A stretch of 55,667 nucleotides of DNA from an uncultured Acidimicrobiaceae bacterium (GTDB lineage Bacteria > Actinomycetota > Acidimicrobiia > Acidimicrobiales > MedAcidi-G1). Below, in pieces: positions 33,844 to 42,731 of this stretch. Under the pieces are notes generated by a model. It was not told the origin of the DNA and ran no database searches. It worked only from the letters and a program-made list of their open reading frames with translations. The stretch spans positions 1 through 55,667 of the forward strand of contig CAJWFS010000006.1 in NCBI GenBank assembly GCA_913030665.1, written 5' to 3'. Within the stretch, counting starts at the first letter, position 1; each line of letters starts with the position of its first letter. The position numbers and the translations under genes were made by a program.

Positions 33844-34704
33844 TCACTCACCGGCATCCGGCAGCAGCATTGCCAGTTGGCGGGAACGGGCGATCAGGGT
33901 TCCCTCGGAATCCCAGAGGCACCCGTCCTCGACCATGCGACCGTCCCGCAGGTCTTCGGTCACGAACCTCCCCAGCATCCAACCCGGGGATGGCCTTGCC
34001 CTCACGTGCACGGTCAGCTCGATGGTCGGGACCCAGCCGACACGGCCCAGGAGGGCGAAGATGGAAGGGGCGAATGCATCAGAGAACAGGACGGCCGCCA
34101 TGGTGTCAGGTGGCCTACCGTCCACTAAGCGGATCCAGCCGAGTGTCTCGGCCCGCTTGGAGCCGCCGGCGACCGACATCTCCGGGTGCACGCGGAGGTC
34201 CACCCGGCTGGAGATGAACAGCTTGACCCCCTGCTCGAGGAGGTCGCGCTCGACGCACTCCTCGACCGGTGGCATGTCGGGCGGCGGGATCGTAAGGCCG
34301 TGTCCTACCGCGGGAACGGCATCAAGGTCCCCCATAGCCGCCACGACCTCGAGGCGCTGCGTGCCGTCCTGCACGAGGGTGGCATGGCCGGTCGTGACCG
34401 CTCGCCCGGAGCGAACGAGCGAGGTGTGGACCTCTCCGGGGCGACCCCCTGATCCGGGCCTCAGGTAGTGGGTCGTGACCGACATCGGATCCTGGTGAAG
34501 GTCCAGACTCCGGAGGCCCTGCAGGGCCATGGCGGTGAGATAGCCCCCGTTGGGGTTGTCCCCGATGTTCCAGCGGTCGCTTACGTCCACGGCGAACCGA
34601 CCGTCGCCAAGGGGGGTGAGTTGGGTTTCCCGATCGAGATGAAACCCGGCTGCTGCAGGAGCGGACGGTTCCGGATCAGGAACCGTCGTGTCGGGCGAAC
34701 TCAT
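33844..34704 (-). CDS. Double-hotdog acyl-CoA thioesterase
   Basis: A 286-aa protein of the TesB-like superfamily: WNIGDNPNGGYLTAMALQGL is the first hotdog's catalytic-helix region and LRPGSGGRPGEVHTSLVRSGR follows; a second hotdog begins near GWIRLVDGRPPDTMAAVLFSDA, with VHVRARPSPGWMLGRFVTED at the end. It should release free acids from acyl-CoA. Its ATG overlaps the M20 stop (ATGA). Substrate chain length cannot be read off the sequence. Confidence 0.8.
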   Translation of the reverse strand: MSSPDTTVPDPEPSAPAAAGFHLDRETQLTPLGDGRFAVDVSDRWNIGDNPNGGYLTAMALQGLRSLDLHQDPMSVTTHYLRPGSGGRPGEVHTSLVRSGRAVTTGHATLVQDGTQRLEVVAAMGDLDAVPAVGHGLTIPPPDMPPVEECVERDLLEQGVKLFISSRVDLRVHPEMSVAGGSKRAETLGWIRLVDGRPPDTMAAVLFSDAFAPSIFALLGRVGWVPTIELTVHVRARPSPGWMLGRFVTEDLRDGRMVEDGCLWDSEGTLIARSRQLAMLLPDAGE

Positions 34705-36044
34705 CCCAGCATGTCCCTGCAGACGTCCAGGTACATGCCGGTCGTGAGGCGCAGCGACTCTACGTCTATCCGCTCGTCGTGGCCGTGGAACCGTCTGGAG
34801 AACTCGCCACCGCTGATGGACGGGCTGAGCAGGCCGGCGCCGTATGCCACCGCACCCATCTCCCGGTAGACGCGGGCATCGGTGAACCCCACGATGAACT
34901 GCGGGTTCAACCGTGCCGACGGGAAGGGCTTCGTGACGGCCCTCTCGAGCGCGTCCCAGAGAGGCGTGTCGATCCGGCTAGACGACGCAGAATCGTCCAT
35001 GATCACCTCGGTCTCGACGTGGTCGGCCAGGTCACCGAGGGCTTCTCGGAGGTGGGCGGCCACCTCCTCGGTGTGGTCGCCGGGCATGGTCCGGATGTCG
35101 ACGTCGATGCTCACCCGGTCGGGAATCACGTTGGTCTTGCCGGGGCCGTCCCCGACGTTGGGCGAGAAGGTCGTGTGCGTACATGCATGCAGATGGCCCG
35201 CCGTTCCCACGTGTGGGACATCCGCCAGGAACCCATCCACACGGTCCTCATCCAGGAGTTGGTCACGGGCATCGTCAGGGAGGTCCATCGACTCGACCTG
35301 TGCCCGCCAGAGTTCGTGGAACCTAGGCTGCGGCCTGTACTCGGCGAGGCGTTGGACCACGGCGGCAGCCTTCACGAGGGCGTTGTCGGACCTGTACGGC
35401 ATCGAGCCGTGCCCCGGCGTTCCCCGCACGGTCAGCCGCCTCCAGGAGGCACCCTTCTCGGCTACGTTCACGCTGATGACGGGCGCGACCTCCGTGCCGG
35501 AGTGGAGGCCGCCGTTCTCGGTCAGGACGTAGTCGGCCCTGATGGCGTCAGCCTCGTTGTCGGCCATCCACCGCGCTCCATGGACGCTCCCGGACTCCTC
35601 GTCGGCCACAGCGAAGAAGATCAGATCCCCCCTGGGGCGGAACCCAGTGTCCGCCAATGTCCTCATCACGACCGCCTGGGCTGCCGTCAGGTTCAACATG
35701 TCGACAGCTCCACGGCCCCAGACCTCGCCGTCCACCAGATCGCCTGCGAACGGGTCCCGGCTCCAGCCATCCGGGTTGACGGGGACCACGTCGGTGTGCC
35801 CCATCAGGCAGAGCGACGGCGCCGACGAATCGAAGCCCTCGATCCTCGCCACCAGGGAGGTCCGCCCGGGGGTCGGCTCGAAGCTCTGGACGTCCAGTCC
35901 CGAGCCCACCAGGTAGGACGCCAACAGGTCAGCGTTGCGTACCTCCTGGCCTGATTCGGGTGTGCCGTCGTTAACGCAGGCGTTGCGGATCATGGCCTGG
36001 AGCAGATCGACGGTCTGGCTTGTCAGGTCGTCGCTACCGGTCAT
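34701..36044 (-). CDS. M20-family metallohydrolase
   Basis: A 447-aa M20 peptidase/amidohydrolase. Metal ligands and catalytic residues are visible: MGHTDVVPVN (His, Asp), WGRGAVDML (bridging Asp), ADEESGS (Glu-Glu), VLTENGG (Glu) and RFHGHDERID (His). The lid domain carries GTPGHGSMPYRSDNALV. It would hydrolyse a dipeptide, N-acyl amino acid or carbamoyl compound. ATG 36044 is chosen; upstream codons run into the sulfatase relic. Only 7 bp separate it from that relic, and its own stop overlaps the thioesterase start. Confidence 0.9.
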   Translation of the reverse strand: MTGSDDLTSQTVDLLQAMIRNACVNDGTPESGQEVRNADLLASYLVGSGLDVQSFEPTPGRTSLVARIEGFDSSAPSLCLMGHTDVVPVNPDGWSRDPFAGDLVDGEVWGRGAVDMLNLTAAQAVVMRTLADTGFRPRGDLIFFAVADEESGSVHGARWMADNEADAIRADYVLTENGGLHSGTEVAPVISVNVAEKGASWRRLTVRGTPGHGSMPYRSDNALVKAAAVVQRLAEYRPQPRFHELWRAQVESMDLPDDARDQLLDEDRVDGFLADVPHVGTAGHLHACTHTTFSPNVGDGPGKTNVIPDRVSIDVDIRTMPGDHTEEVAAHLREALGDLADHVETEVIMDDSASSSRIDTPLWDALERAVTKPFPSARLNPQFIVGFTDARVYREMGAVAYGAGLLSPSISGGEFSRRFHGHDERIDVESLRLTTGMYLDVCRDMLG

Positions 36045-36051
36045 CAAAATG

Positions 36052-36291
36052 TCACTGCATCTCAGCGGAGGCAACCAACTCCATGGCTGCCTCCTCTTCG
36101 GGCCGGAAGTCTCTGGAGGTTCCGATCTCCACCCGGGCCAGGTGGCCGGCGAAGCCAGTGTCGTCAAGGAGCACCACGACCACGTTCGGCGTACCGGTAG
36201 CCGGCAGGACGGGTTCAGGCCACCATGGGGTGGACCCGCTCGTGGCTCGACCAATGCCCTGTTCAGCGAGGGACGAAGCAGGTTCGCTCAT
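36052..36291 (-). pseudogene. Arylsulfatase relic with large internal deletion
   Basis: A 79-aa reading frame. The first 47 residues are a normal arylsulfatase N-terminus: STPWWPEPVLPATGTPNVVV and LLDDTGF with the metal-binding Asp-Asp. The remainder, FAGHLARVEIGTSRDF and a terminal AEMQ, resembles the extreme C-terminus of long (about 750-aa) actinobacterial arylsulfatases. The catalytic C-x-P-x-R region and everything between is missing. The simplest explanation is an in-frame internal deletion with the junction near 36145-36156. The protein cannot be a sulfatase. An intact, unrelated-length sulfatase is present at 28.6 kb. Confidence 0.65.
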
Positions 36292-36349
36292 GGCCCGAGC
36301 GTGGCCCATTTACTCTGGGGATACGTCACCGGGAAGCCCGGGTCTCAAT

Positions 36350-37372
36350 TCAGTCCAGCTGGTCGGCGCGACGCCGACCTTTGAGTTGCTGGTGGGCGGC
36401 CTTCGTACCGTCGTGCCAGGTACCGGTCCACCGATCTATTGGCATCTGGGTATTGCCGTAGTTGACCTCAAAATAGCGGTGGTGAAGTTGATGGAAGAGG
36501 TCCCCGGCCGGGGCCTCCCAGCGACCAATACGCACCCGGGCGAAGCCGGAGTGGGACGGGGCTGGACCGGGCCCCTCGTACATGGCGAACATCAGAATGA
36601 CCAGAGGGTGGACGGGAAGCACCCAGAAGACCAGGAATCCCGAGAAGTAGACGAGGTGCTCGAGGGGGTGCATGGAGATGCCAGTCCACGGCGTGGGGTT
36701 CGGGTTGCGGTGGTGCAGGGCGTGAACCCTCCGGTACACCGGCACCCAATGTATGAGCCGATGATTTGCCCAGAAGTGGGCCGTGGACACGAACACCACG
36801 CCCAAGGTGGCCATAAGGAGTACCACGACCGGGTTGGCGGCCCAGCCGGGCCGGGCCACCAAGCCGCTGGCGTAGGCCCAGTGGGTGAGTGCCTCGTAGA
36901 TCGAAAGGAAGGCCACCCCGCTGGTCATCGTCCAGAAGGCGTTGTCTCTGATCTGGCTGCCGAAGGTGAACTTCGACCCGGTGCCCGGCCACCGCGGGTT
37001 GAACTTGAAATCGTCGCCCTGGGCACGCCGAACGTACAGCCACCAGTGCAGTCCGCCGACAATCAGGCCGACGACCAGCAGGTTGCGGAACCAGATCCCC
37101 GCGATCCACCACGGTTGGAGGGTGGCCATGGTGGCCTCGCTGGGCAGGAACCACCGCCAGATCAGGATCGATAGGACCAGGTAGAAGAGGATCCACGGGT
37201 ACAGGATCATGCGGACCGCCCAGACCAGTGCGGCGAGCGGTCGAGGTGGCCAGGCGAACAAGGCCGGGACCTCGATGGGGACAGGCGGCTCGTAAGCGCC
37301 GTTGGCAACGCCCCGGTATCCATCTGCGGGCTGTTCGATTGGTGGATGCTCGGGCAATTGGTTCTCAGGCAT
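36350..37372 (-). CDS. Sterol desaturase/fatty acid hydroxylase-family membrane protein
   Basis: A 340-aa membrane di-iron enzyme. The His motifs are FWANHRLIHWVPVYRRVHALHHRN, SMHPLEHLVYFSG and FHQLHHRYFEVNYG, matching the H-x3-H, H-x2-HH and H-x2-HH set of the FA-hydroxylase superfamily. About five hydrophobic helices are visible (for example LYPWILFYLVLSILIWRWF). It probably hydroxylates or desaturates a sterol, carotenoid or fatty lipid at the membrane. ATG 37372 (MPENQLPEH) is chosen because the upstream frame overlaps glpK. It follows glpK by 17 bp on the same strand, so co-transcription is likely. Substrate unknown. Confidence 0.85.
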   Translation of the reverse strand: MPENQLPEHPPIEQPADGYRGVANGAYEPPVPIEVPALFAWPPRPLAALVWAVRMILYPWILFYLVLSILIWRWFLPSEATMATLQPWWIAGIWFRNLLVVGLIVGGLHWWLYVRRAQGDDFKFNPRWPGTGSKFTFGSQIRDNAFWTMTSGVAFLSIYEALTHWAYASGLVARPGWAANPVVVLLMATLGVVFVSTAHFWANHRLIHWVPVYRRVHALHHRNPNPTPWTGISMHPLEHLVYFSGFLVFWVLPVHPLVILMFAMYEGPGPAPSHSGFARVRIGRWEAPAGDLFHQLHHRYFEVNYGNTQMPIDRWTGTWHDGTKAAHQQLKGRRRADQLD

Positions 37373-37389
37373 CGGCTGCGCTCCGGGGC

Positions 37390-38877
37390 TCAGACCCAAT
37401 CGAGGGTGCGTTCGACGGCCTGACTCCAGCGGGCAGTAAGCCTGGAACGTTCCTCGGGACCCATACTCGGCCGCCAGCGCCATCCCTCACACCAGTTGGC
37501 CCGAAGGTCGGACAGGTCTGACCACACGCCCTCGGCCAACCCTGCGGCGTACGCCGCACCCAACGCCGTGGTCTCGGCCACCACGGGCCGCACCACGTCG
37601 ACGCCCAACACGTCGGCCTGGAACTGCATCAACAGATCGTTGACAACCATTCCACCGTCGACCCGTAGCCCGGTCAGGACCACCCCGCTGTCGGCTCGCA
37701 TGGCGTCAATCAGATCCCGAGTCTGAAACGCGGTTGCCTCCAACGCGGCGCGAGCCAGGTGCCCCCGGTTGGCGAACTGAGTCAGACCGACGACCGCCCC
37801 TCTCGCGTCGGAGCGCCAGTGGGGGGCGAACAGGCCGGCGAATGCGGGCACGAGGTACACGTCACCGTTGTCGTCGACGCTGCGGGCCAAGGCCTCGACC
37901 TCGGCCGCATCGTCGATGATGCCAAGCTCGTCACGTAGCCACTGGACTGTGGCGCCGGCCATGGCGACCGATCCTTCCAGGGCATAGGTGGGAGGTTGGC
38001 CGGCGACTTGGACGGCCACAGTGGTGAGCATGCCGTGGGTAGAGGGGACGGCCTCAGCGCCTGTGTGCATCAGGAGGAAGCATCCGGTGCCGTAGGTGTT
38101 CTTGGCCTCGCCCGCTGCGTGGCAGCCTTGGCCGAACAGCGCCGCCTGCTGGTCGCCGAGGATGCTCGAGATGGGCACACCGTCCAGCGGGCCGATACCT
38201 GCGCCCAGCCGACCGATGGACGGCAGGATCTCAGGAAGCATGGCCGGCGGCACCCCCATGGCCGCCACCAGTTCTGGGATCCAGTCGAGCGTGGCCAGGT
38301 CCATCATCAGGGTCCGTGACGCGTTGGTGACGTCGGTGGCATGCCGCCCACCATCAGGTCCGCCAGTCAGGTTCCAAAGGAGCCACGAATCGATGGTGCC
38401 GAGTAGCGCCCGACCGCTCTCACCTCGGGTCCGAAGACCTTCTACGTGGTCGAGCAGCCACGTGGCCTTGGGTCCGCTGAAGTAGGTGGACAACGGCAAT
38501 CCGGTGGCGGCTCGAAAACGGTCCGGGTCGCCATTGCCCAACTGTTCAACGATGCCGTCGGTCCGTGTGTCCTGCCAGACAATGGCGTGGTGCAGCGGTT
38601 GACCCGTTGTTGGATCCCAGACCACGAGGGTCTCACGCTGATTGGTGATGCCGACGGCCGCGAGGTCGCGAGCTGACAGCTCCGCCGAGGCCAGTGCCTC
38701 GTTGATCACCGTCCAGGTGTTGGTCAGTATCTCGGCTGCGTCATGCTCGACCCAGCCGGGCTTGGGAAGATGCTGGGCGTGGGCGCGCTGGGCACTGGCC
38801 ACCACGCCACCGGTCTCATCAAAGACCATGAAACGGGTACTGCTGGTGCCCTGGTCGACGGCACCGACGAGAGGCAT
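37390..38877 (-). CDS. glpK: Glycerol kinase
   Basis: A 495-aa FGGY-family kinase that phosphorylates glycerol to sn-glycerol-3-phosphate. [17 protein letters not shown] is the N-terminal ATP loop, [13 protein letters not shown] and [14 protein letters not shown] are diagnostic for GlpK, and [18 protein letters not shown] is the catalytic-domain block. Length matches E. coli GlpK. It lies 3 bp downstream of the PPOX gene and 17 bp upstream of the desaturase-like gene. No glpF is nearby; its product is the substrate of GlpD encoded at 17.6-19.1 kb. Confidence 0.96.
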   Translation of the reverse strand: MPLVGAVDQGTSSTRFMVFDETGGVVASAQRAHAQHLPKPGWVEHDAAEILTNTWTVINEALASAELSARDLAAVGITNQRETLVVWDPTTGQPLHHAIVWQDTRTDGIVEQLGNGDPDRFRAATGLPLSTYFSGPKATWLLDHVEGLRTRGESGRALLGTIDSWLLWNLTGGPDGGRHATDVTNASRTLMMDLATLDWIPELVAAMGVPPAMLPEILPSIGRLGAGIGPLDGVPISSILGDQQAALFGQGCHAAGEAKNTYGTGCFLLMHTGAEAVPSTHGMLTTVAVQVAGQPPTYALEGSVAMAGATVQWLRDELGIIDDAAEVEALARSVDDNGDVYLVPAFAGLFAPHWRSDARGAVVGLTQFANRGHLARAALEATAFQTRDLIDAMRADSGVVLTGLRVDGGMVVNDLLMQFQADVLGVDVVRPVVAETTALGAAYAAGLAEGVWSDLSDLRANWCEGWRWRPSMGPEERSRLTARWSQAVERTLDWV

Positions 38878-38880
38878 GAG

Positions 38881-39600
38881 TCAGTCCGGTTCTCCGCCAG
38901 AGGCGGTGTCCAATGGGGCCCTGCCGTTGAGCTGGCCCGGGCCTCGGCTCCAGAAGGCGACATGGCCGGGTACCGGGTCACCGGTCGAACCCTCGTCGGG
39001 CTCCGGTTCGCCGACAGCCACACCGATCGGGATCAAGCCCCCCCACGACGGCTCGTCAAGGTCGTCGGGGTCGTCGTCAACCCCCTCGGCCCGGGACTTC
39101 ATAGAACACTCGGCTAGTGACAGGGTCAGGACCGTCGTGCCCTTCACCTCGATATCGTGCGCTGCACGGATCTGGGCACTGCGCCCCGGGATGGCGTGGT
39201 TCACCAACCGGTCGAGGGCGGCCACCTTCTCTGCGTGCTCGGTGATCTCGGTGGCCCGACCCATGACGACCACAGACCGGTAGTTCATGGAGTGGTGTAG
39301 GCCGGAACGGGCCAGTACCAGGGCGTCGAGCAGAGTCACGGTCACGCAGACGTCGACGCCGTCCTTGGCGGTGCGCAGCAAGCGACTAGCCGGTGAGCCG
39401 TGCAGCAACAGGTGATCACCGTCGCGGGCGTACAGCATCGGGATGACCACCGGATGGCCGGCGTCTCTCTCACCAGTCGCACCTCTTCCGGCAACAAGCC
39501 CGACGTGGGCCAGGAGCCCTTCGTCGAGGGCGGCGTGGACGGCGTCGAGGTCGGCCACCCCGCGCTCGGGCACCCGGCGGAGAGTGGTCCGTTCACTCAT
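38881..39600 (-). CDS. Pyridoxamine 5'-phosphate oxidase-family flavin protein
   Basis: A 239-aa split-barrel protein. HPVVIPMLYARDGDHLLLHG (about 49-68) is the PPOX-type core, with NYRSVVVMGRATEI later and a Cys/Met-containing AECSMKSR segment. These folds bind FMN, F420 or haem, and the sequence does not decide which. The acidic, Pro-rich C-terminal tail (DEPSWGGLIPIGVAVGEPEPD) is typical of many actinobacterial members. It overlaps the PhzF stop by 4 bp and leads directly into glpK. Confidence 0.8.
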   Translation of the reverse strand: MSERTTLRRVPERGVADLDAVHAALDEGLLAHVGLVAGRGATGERDAGHPVVIPMLYARDGDHLLLHGSPASRLLRTAKDGVDVCVTVTLLDALVLARSGLHHSMNYRSVVVMGRATEITEHAEKVAALDRLVNHAIPGRSAQIRAAHDIEVKGTTVLTLSLAECSMKSRAEGVDDDPDDLDEPSWGGLIPIGVAVGEPEPDEGSTGDPVPGHVAFWSRGPGQLNGRAPLDTASGGEPD

Positions 39601-40391
39601 ACCAGAAGCCTCCCACGGACCACGGTCACGGCACGGCCAGTGAGGTGCACACGGTCACCCATGAGGGCAACATCCAGCTCGCCGCCGCGGGGCGAGGCCT
39701 GTTCGGCCCGGAAGGTCGCTCCGAGCCGGGGTGCCCACCAGGCGGCCAGCGTGGTGTGGGCAGAACCAGTCACCGGGTCCTCGGGGATGCCGACGTTAGG
39801 ACCGAACACCCGGGAGACGATCCCGACGTCCTCGCGATCGTCACACGCCGTGGTCACGATCACTGCCCGATCGGCGATCCCAGACAACAGCCCCATATCC
39901 GGGGCACACGACCGAACGGTGGCAGCCGAGTCGACCTCCAGTAACAGGTCGGTGGCCCCCACTGCGGCGGCCACCACCGGACAGCCGATGGCGGTCGACA
40001 TTTCGTCGTCTACCGCCAGGTCGGTCAAGTTGTCGACTGGAAAGTCCAAGCGGATACCACGGTCGACAGCCACCGCGGCGAGTCGGCCTGACCGAGTGTG
40101 GAAACCAATCTCGCCGGTCGCCCCGTGCTCGGTGATCAAAGTGTGGGCGGTGGCCAGGGTGGCATGCCCACATAGGTCCACCTCGGCGATGGGGGTGAAC
40201 CAGCGGAGGTCCCACTCCCCCGGCCCGGTGTCCGACCGATGGCAGAAAGCGGTCTCTGACAGGTTCATCTCCAGGGCGACTGATTGCATCCAGCCCTCAC
40301 CAACAGGGCCGTCGAGGATCACCACTGCGGCAGGGTTGCCCCGGAATGGCTCGTCGGTGAAAGCATCGACCTGAATGAACTCGGTTGGCAT
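39597..40391 (-). CDS. PhzF-family isomerase/epimerase
   Basis: A 264-aa PhzF-fold protein. QVDAFTDEPFRGNPAAVV is the N-terminal signature with the catalytic Glu region around MNLSETAFC, and FTPIAEVDLCGHATLATAH is the diagnostic middle block. EDPVTGSAHTTLAAWW belongs to the second half. The family includes phenazine isomerase and diaminopimelate-epimerase relatives, but most have unknown substrates. It heads PhzF - PPOX - glpK - desaturase. It is separated from the six-gene operon by 199 bp, so joint transcription is possible but not shown. Confidence 0.9.
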   Translation of the reverse strand: MPTEFIQVDAFTDEPFRGNPAAVVILDGPVGEGWMQSVALEMNLSETAFCHRSDTGPGEWDLRWFTPIAEVDLCGHATLATAHTLITEHGATGEIGFHTRSGRLAAVAVDRGIRLDFPVDNLTDLAVDDEMSTAIGCPVVAAAVGATDLLLEVDSAATVRSCAPDMGLLSGIADRAVIVTTACDDREDVGIVSRVFGPNVGIPEDPVTGSAHTTLAAWWAPRLGATFRAEQASPRGGELDVALMGDRVHLTGRAVTVVRGRLLV

Positions 40392-40459
40392 GCCGTGGGC
40401 CTCGATCAGGCGGGTTGGACCGAAGCGGCGAGACTACCGATATCGACAGCTGCTCCCAG

Positions 40460-40547
40460 TGTCGTGGCCGGTCTTGGCGTCTGCCAGGAGGACGCTCCGG
40501 GCCTGCTCGTAGCCGAAATCAGGCAGTTCATCCAGGCCAACCCTTAA
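40460..40547 (+). pseudogene. Relic of an alpha/beta hydrolase C-terminus
   Basis: A 29-codon plus-strand stretch, VVAGLGVCQEDAPGLLVAEI and RQFIQANP with TAA, resembles the last residues of haloalkane dehalogenase-type hydrolases (compare G-x-H-x-x-QEDAP-x-x-I-x-x-x-I-x-x-F). The catalytic His position appears as Val or Gly. Nothing upstream in the frame shows the remaining domain. It lies in the 199-bp gap between two minus-strand genes. The match is short, so chance is possible. Confidence 0.35.
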
Positions 40548-40590
40548 AGCAACCGTTGGATTTGCCGGGGGGACCGGTCAACTGGCTTAC

Positions 40591-41544
40591 CTACGGGTCG
40601 ATGGTGCCCAGATGAGTGTCTGCATCCGAGGGCGCCTCGTCCGGCCAGTTGGTGCGCCAGACCTCGGTCGTTACGGCCCCGACGGGAACCGACCTGGGCT
40701 CGAAGCCCGGTAGCGGCTCCAGCAGCGGCTTCACGACCACCAGGTGGTTGGGCACCACGAAGAACGGGGCGCTGTAACGCTCAACTCCCGGCGGGTTACT
40801 GACCCGGTGCGGAGTGGACACCAGCCGCCCTCCCGACCAGACCTCCAGCAGGTCGCCCACGTTGACCAGGAGAGCGTCGGATGGACAGACGGCCTCCAAC
40901 CACTCTCCGTCCCGGGTCCGCACCTCGAGCCCACCCACCGGGTCGGGATCCAAGATGGTCACCACGGTGATGTCCTTGTGGGCGTGGAACCCTGGCGATG
41001 GGTCATCAGCCTGGTGTGGCAAATAGTGCAGCAGTGTGGTGTTGGTCAACGGCGCATCCATGGCCCTCGCCAACACGTCGGCGTCCATGCCGACGGCGGC
41101 GGCAAGTGCATCGATGATCCGGCCGGACAGTGTGTCCATGGCCACCCACCAGGAGGCCACCACCCCCGGCATATCGGGGAGCTCGTCGGGCCACCGGTTG
41201 GACCCGTACAGCTCGCATTCGCCGCGCACCGGATGGCCTAACGGGCACTCCCAGTGCATCTTGTAGCCCTCGTAGGCGTCAACGAGGGCCCCTTTATCCC
41301 GGTTAGGAGTGAAATATCCGATAGGGATGAAGCCGCGGTAGTCGTCGCGGGTGATCGTCAGCCGATCTTTGGTCTCATCATCGATGGTGAATAGATCGAC
41401 CAACAGCCGCCGCATGGCTGCAAGGTCCTGCAGCGGCACACCGTGCCCGCGGACAGCCACGAAGCCGATGTCCGAAAGTGCGGTGACGATCCCGGCGTCG
41501 TCGTCGAGGTCGACGACCGGCACACCCAGTGGTCGCGTGCTCAC
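40591..41544 (-). CDS. Isopenicillin-N-synthase-type Fe(II)/2OG oxygenase
   Basis: A 317-aa DOXC-like oxygenase. VPVVDLDDDAGIVTALSDIG is the typical IPNS N-terminal start, GFVAVRGHGVP the second block, and the core carries FHAHKDITVVTIL (His-x-Asp), a distal His in STPHRVSN and RYSAPFF (Arg-x-Ser). Such enzymes oxidise small molecules using 2-oxoglutarate; some are involved in ethylene, antibiotic or purine pathways. It starts at GTG 41544, overlapping the M24 stop, and is the last gene of the six-gene operon. Its proximity suggests it acts on an intermediate there. Confidence 0.88.
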   Translation of the reverse strand: MSTRPLGVPVVDLDDDAGIVTALSDIGFVAVRGHGVPLQDLAAMRRLLVDLFTIDDETKDRLTITRDDYRGFIPIGYFTPNRDKGALVDAYEGYKMHWECPLGHPVRGECELYGSNRWPDELPDMPGVVASWWVAMDTLSGRIIDALAAAVGMDADVLARAMDAPLTNTTLLHYLPHQADDPSPGFHAHKDITVVTILDPDPVGGLEVRTRDGEWLEAVCPSDALLVNVGDLLEVWSGGRLVSTPHRVSNPPGVERYSAPFFVVPNHLVVVKPLLEPLPGFEPRSVPVGAVTTEVWRTNWPDEAPSDADTHLGTIDP

Positions 41545-42731
41545 CCGAGGATGGGCAGTTCGGCTGGCGCCCGGCGGGACAGTAACTCCGGTCCGTCGGC
41601 ACGCACCACCAGGTTCTCCTCGTGAACCATCATCCGACCTGGCGCCCAGGTCAGCGACGGCTCGAGGGTCATGACCATCCCCTCGACCAGCATCGTGCCG
41701 TCGTCAGCGGTGTTGGAGGGCCACTCTGTGACCTGCATGCCTAGTCCGTGGCCGAGACGCCCCACCGAGTTGCCCAACGAACCACTCGCCGGCCCTCCGC
41801 CATCAAGGACCTCAGCCATGGCGCGCCACAGGTCGCTGGTCGTCGCTCCGGGGAGCACCGCTGTCAGCCCGGCCTCGGTGGCGGCCCAGACCGTCTCGTA
41901 GGCCCGCCGGGCGTCGTCGTCGGCCTGACCGAAGGCCACGTAGCGGTCGAAGTCGCTGGAGTAGCCGTCGAAAATCGAACCGGTGTCGAACATGAGCAGG
42001 TCGCCCGTCCGGATCTCGCGGTCGGAAGGCTGCCTGATGATGTCATCGAAACCCGGTCCTGAGGCCCCCACCAGATACGGGACATCGTCGGCTCCGCGCC
42101 GAAGCAGGTCGATGCGAAACGCTGCGAACGCCTCACGTTCCGTCATGCCCGTGGACAGCAGGTCACCCAGTCCCTCGAAAGCGCCTGAGACCACATCGCA
42201 GATGTGTGCCACCTTCTGAACTTCTCGTGGAGACTTGACCATTCGCAGGGAGCGAACGACGTCCGTGGCATCCACGAAGACCGTTGGAGCGATGCGGTCC
42301 CGCAGGGCGTCCAGATCTGACAGCGGCATCCGGACGTGGGTCTCATGACCCATCGGGAGGCCGATCCGTCCCGACGGATCAACTAGTCGGTCGGCAACCT
42401 CCGCCAGGGTGTCAGCCAGCAGCTCCAGGCCGTCGTCGACCGGGCGGGGCGCCGGCCACGTACGCACGTCGTCGATCCATGTGGCGGTCATGGAAGAGGC
42501 GCCGATAGCAGGGATCACAGCGATCGGCTTGCCATCGACTGGAAGCACCACGAACCACGGGCGCGTCGGGCTCTGCCAGAACGGTGTGTGGAAGCCGGTC
42601 AGGTAGCGCACCTCCGGTTCGGTGCAGACCAGCATGGCGTCGAGGCGCCGTTCCGCCAGCATCTGCTGTGCCCGCTTCGTCCGTGACTCAAATTCTTCTA
42701 CGGGAAAACCCCGGTCGGGTACGACGCTCAC
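41541..42731 (-). CDS. M24B metallohydrolase (Xaa-Pro peptidase/ectoine hydrolase-like)
   Basis: A 396-aa pita-bread-fold enzyme of creatinase/aminopeptidase P type. Metal ligands appear intact: MFDTGSIF (Asp), SSDFDRYV (Asp), GHGLGMQVTEWPS (His), MTLEPSLTW (Glu) and HEENLVV (Glu). Ending in SRRAPAELPIL recalls the DoeA/EutD-type ectoine hydrolase clade, whose members have about 399 aa; intact ligands argue against the metal-free creatinase. GTG 42731 overlaps the EutA-like stop by 4 bp. Neighbours (EutA-like, PhyH-like, demethylase) support an amidine or cyclic-amide hydrolase role, without proving it. Confidence 0.85.
   Translation of the reverse strand: MSVVPDRGFPVEEFESRTKRAQQMLAERRLDAMLVCTEPEVRYLTGFHTPFWQSPTRPWFVVLPVDGKPIAVIPAIGASSMTATWIDDVRTWPAPRPVDDGLELLADTLAEVADRLVDPSGRIGLPMGHETHVRMPLSDLDALRDRIAPTVFVDATDVVRSLRMVKSPREVQKVAHICDVVSGAFEGLGDLLSTGMTEREAFAAFRIDLLRRGADDVPYLVGASGPGFDDIIRQPSDREIRTGDLLMFDTGSIFDGYSSDFDRYVAFGQADDDARRAYETVWAATEAGLTAVLPGATTSDLWRAMAEVLDGGGPASGSLGNSVGRLGHGLGMQVTEWPSNTADDGTMLVEGMVMTLEPSLTWAPGRMMVHEENLVVRADGPELLSRRAPAELPILG

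Noticed and set aside
41541-42731. Creatinase for the M24 gene
   Set aside because: All five metal ligands appear present (D, D, H, E, E), which creatinases lack, so a metal-dependent hydrolase is more likely.
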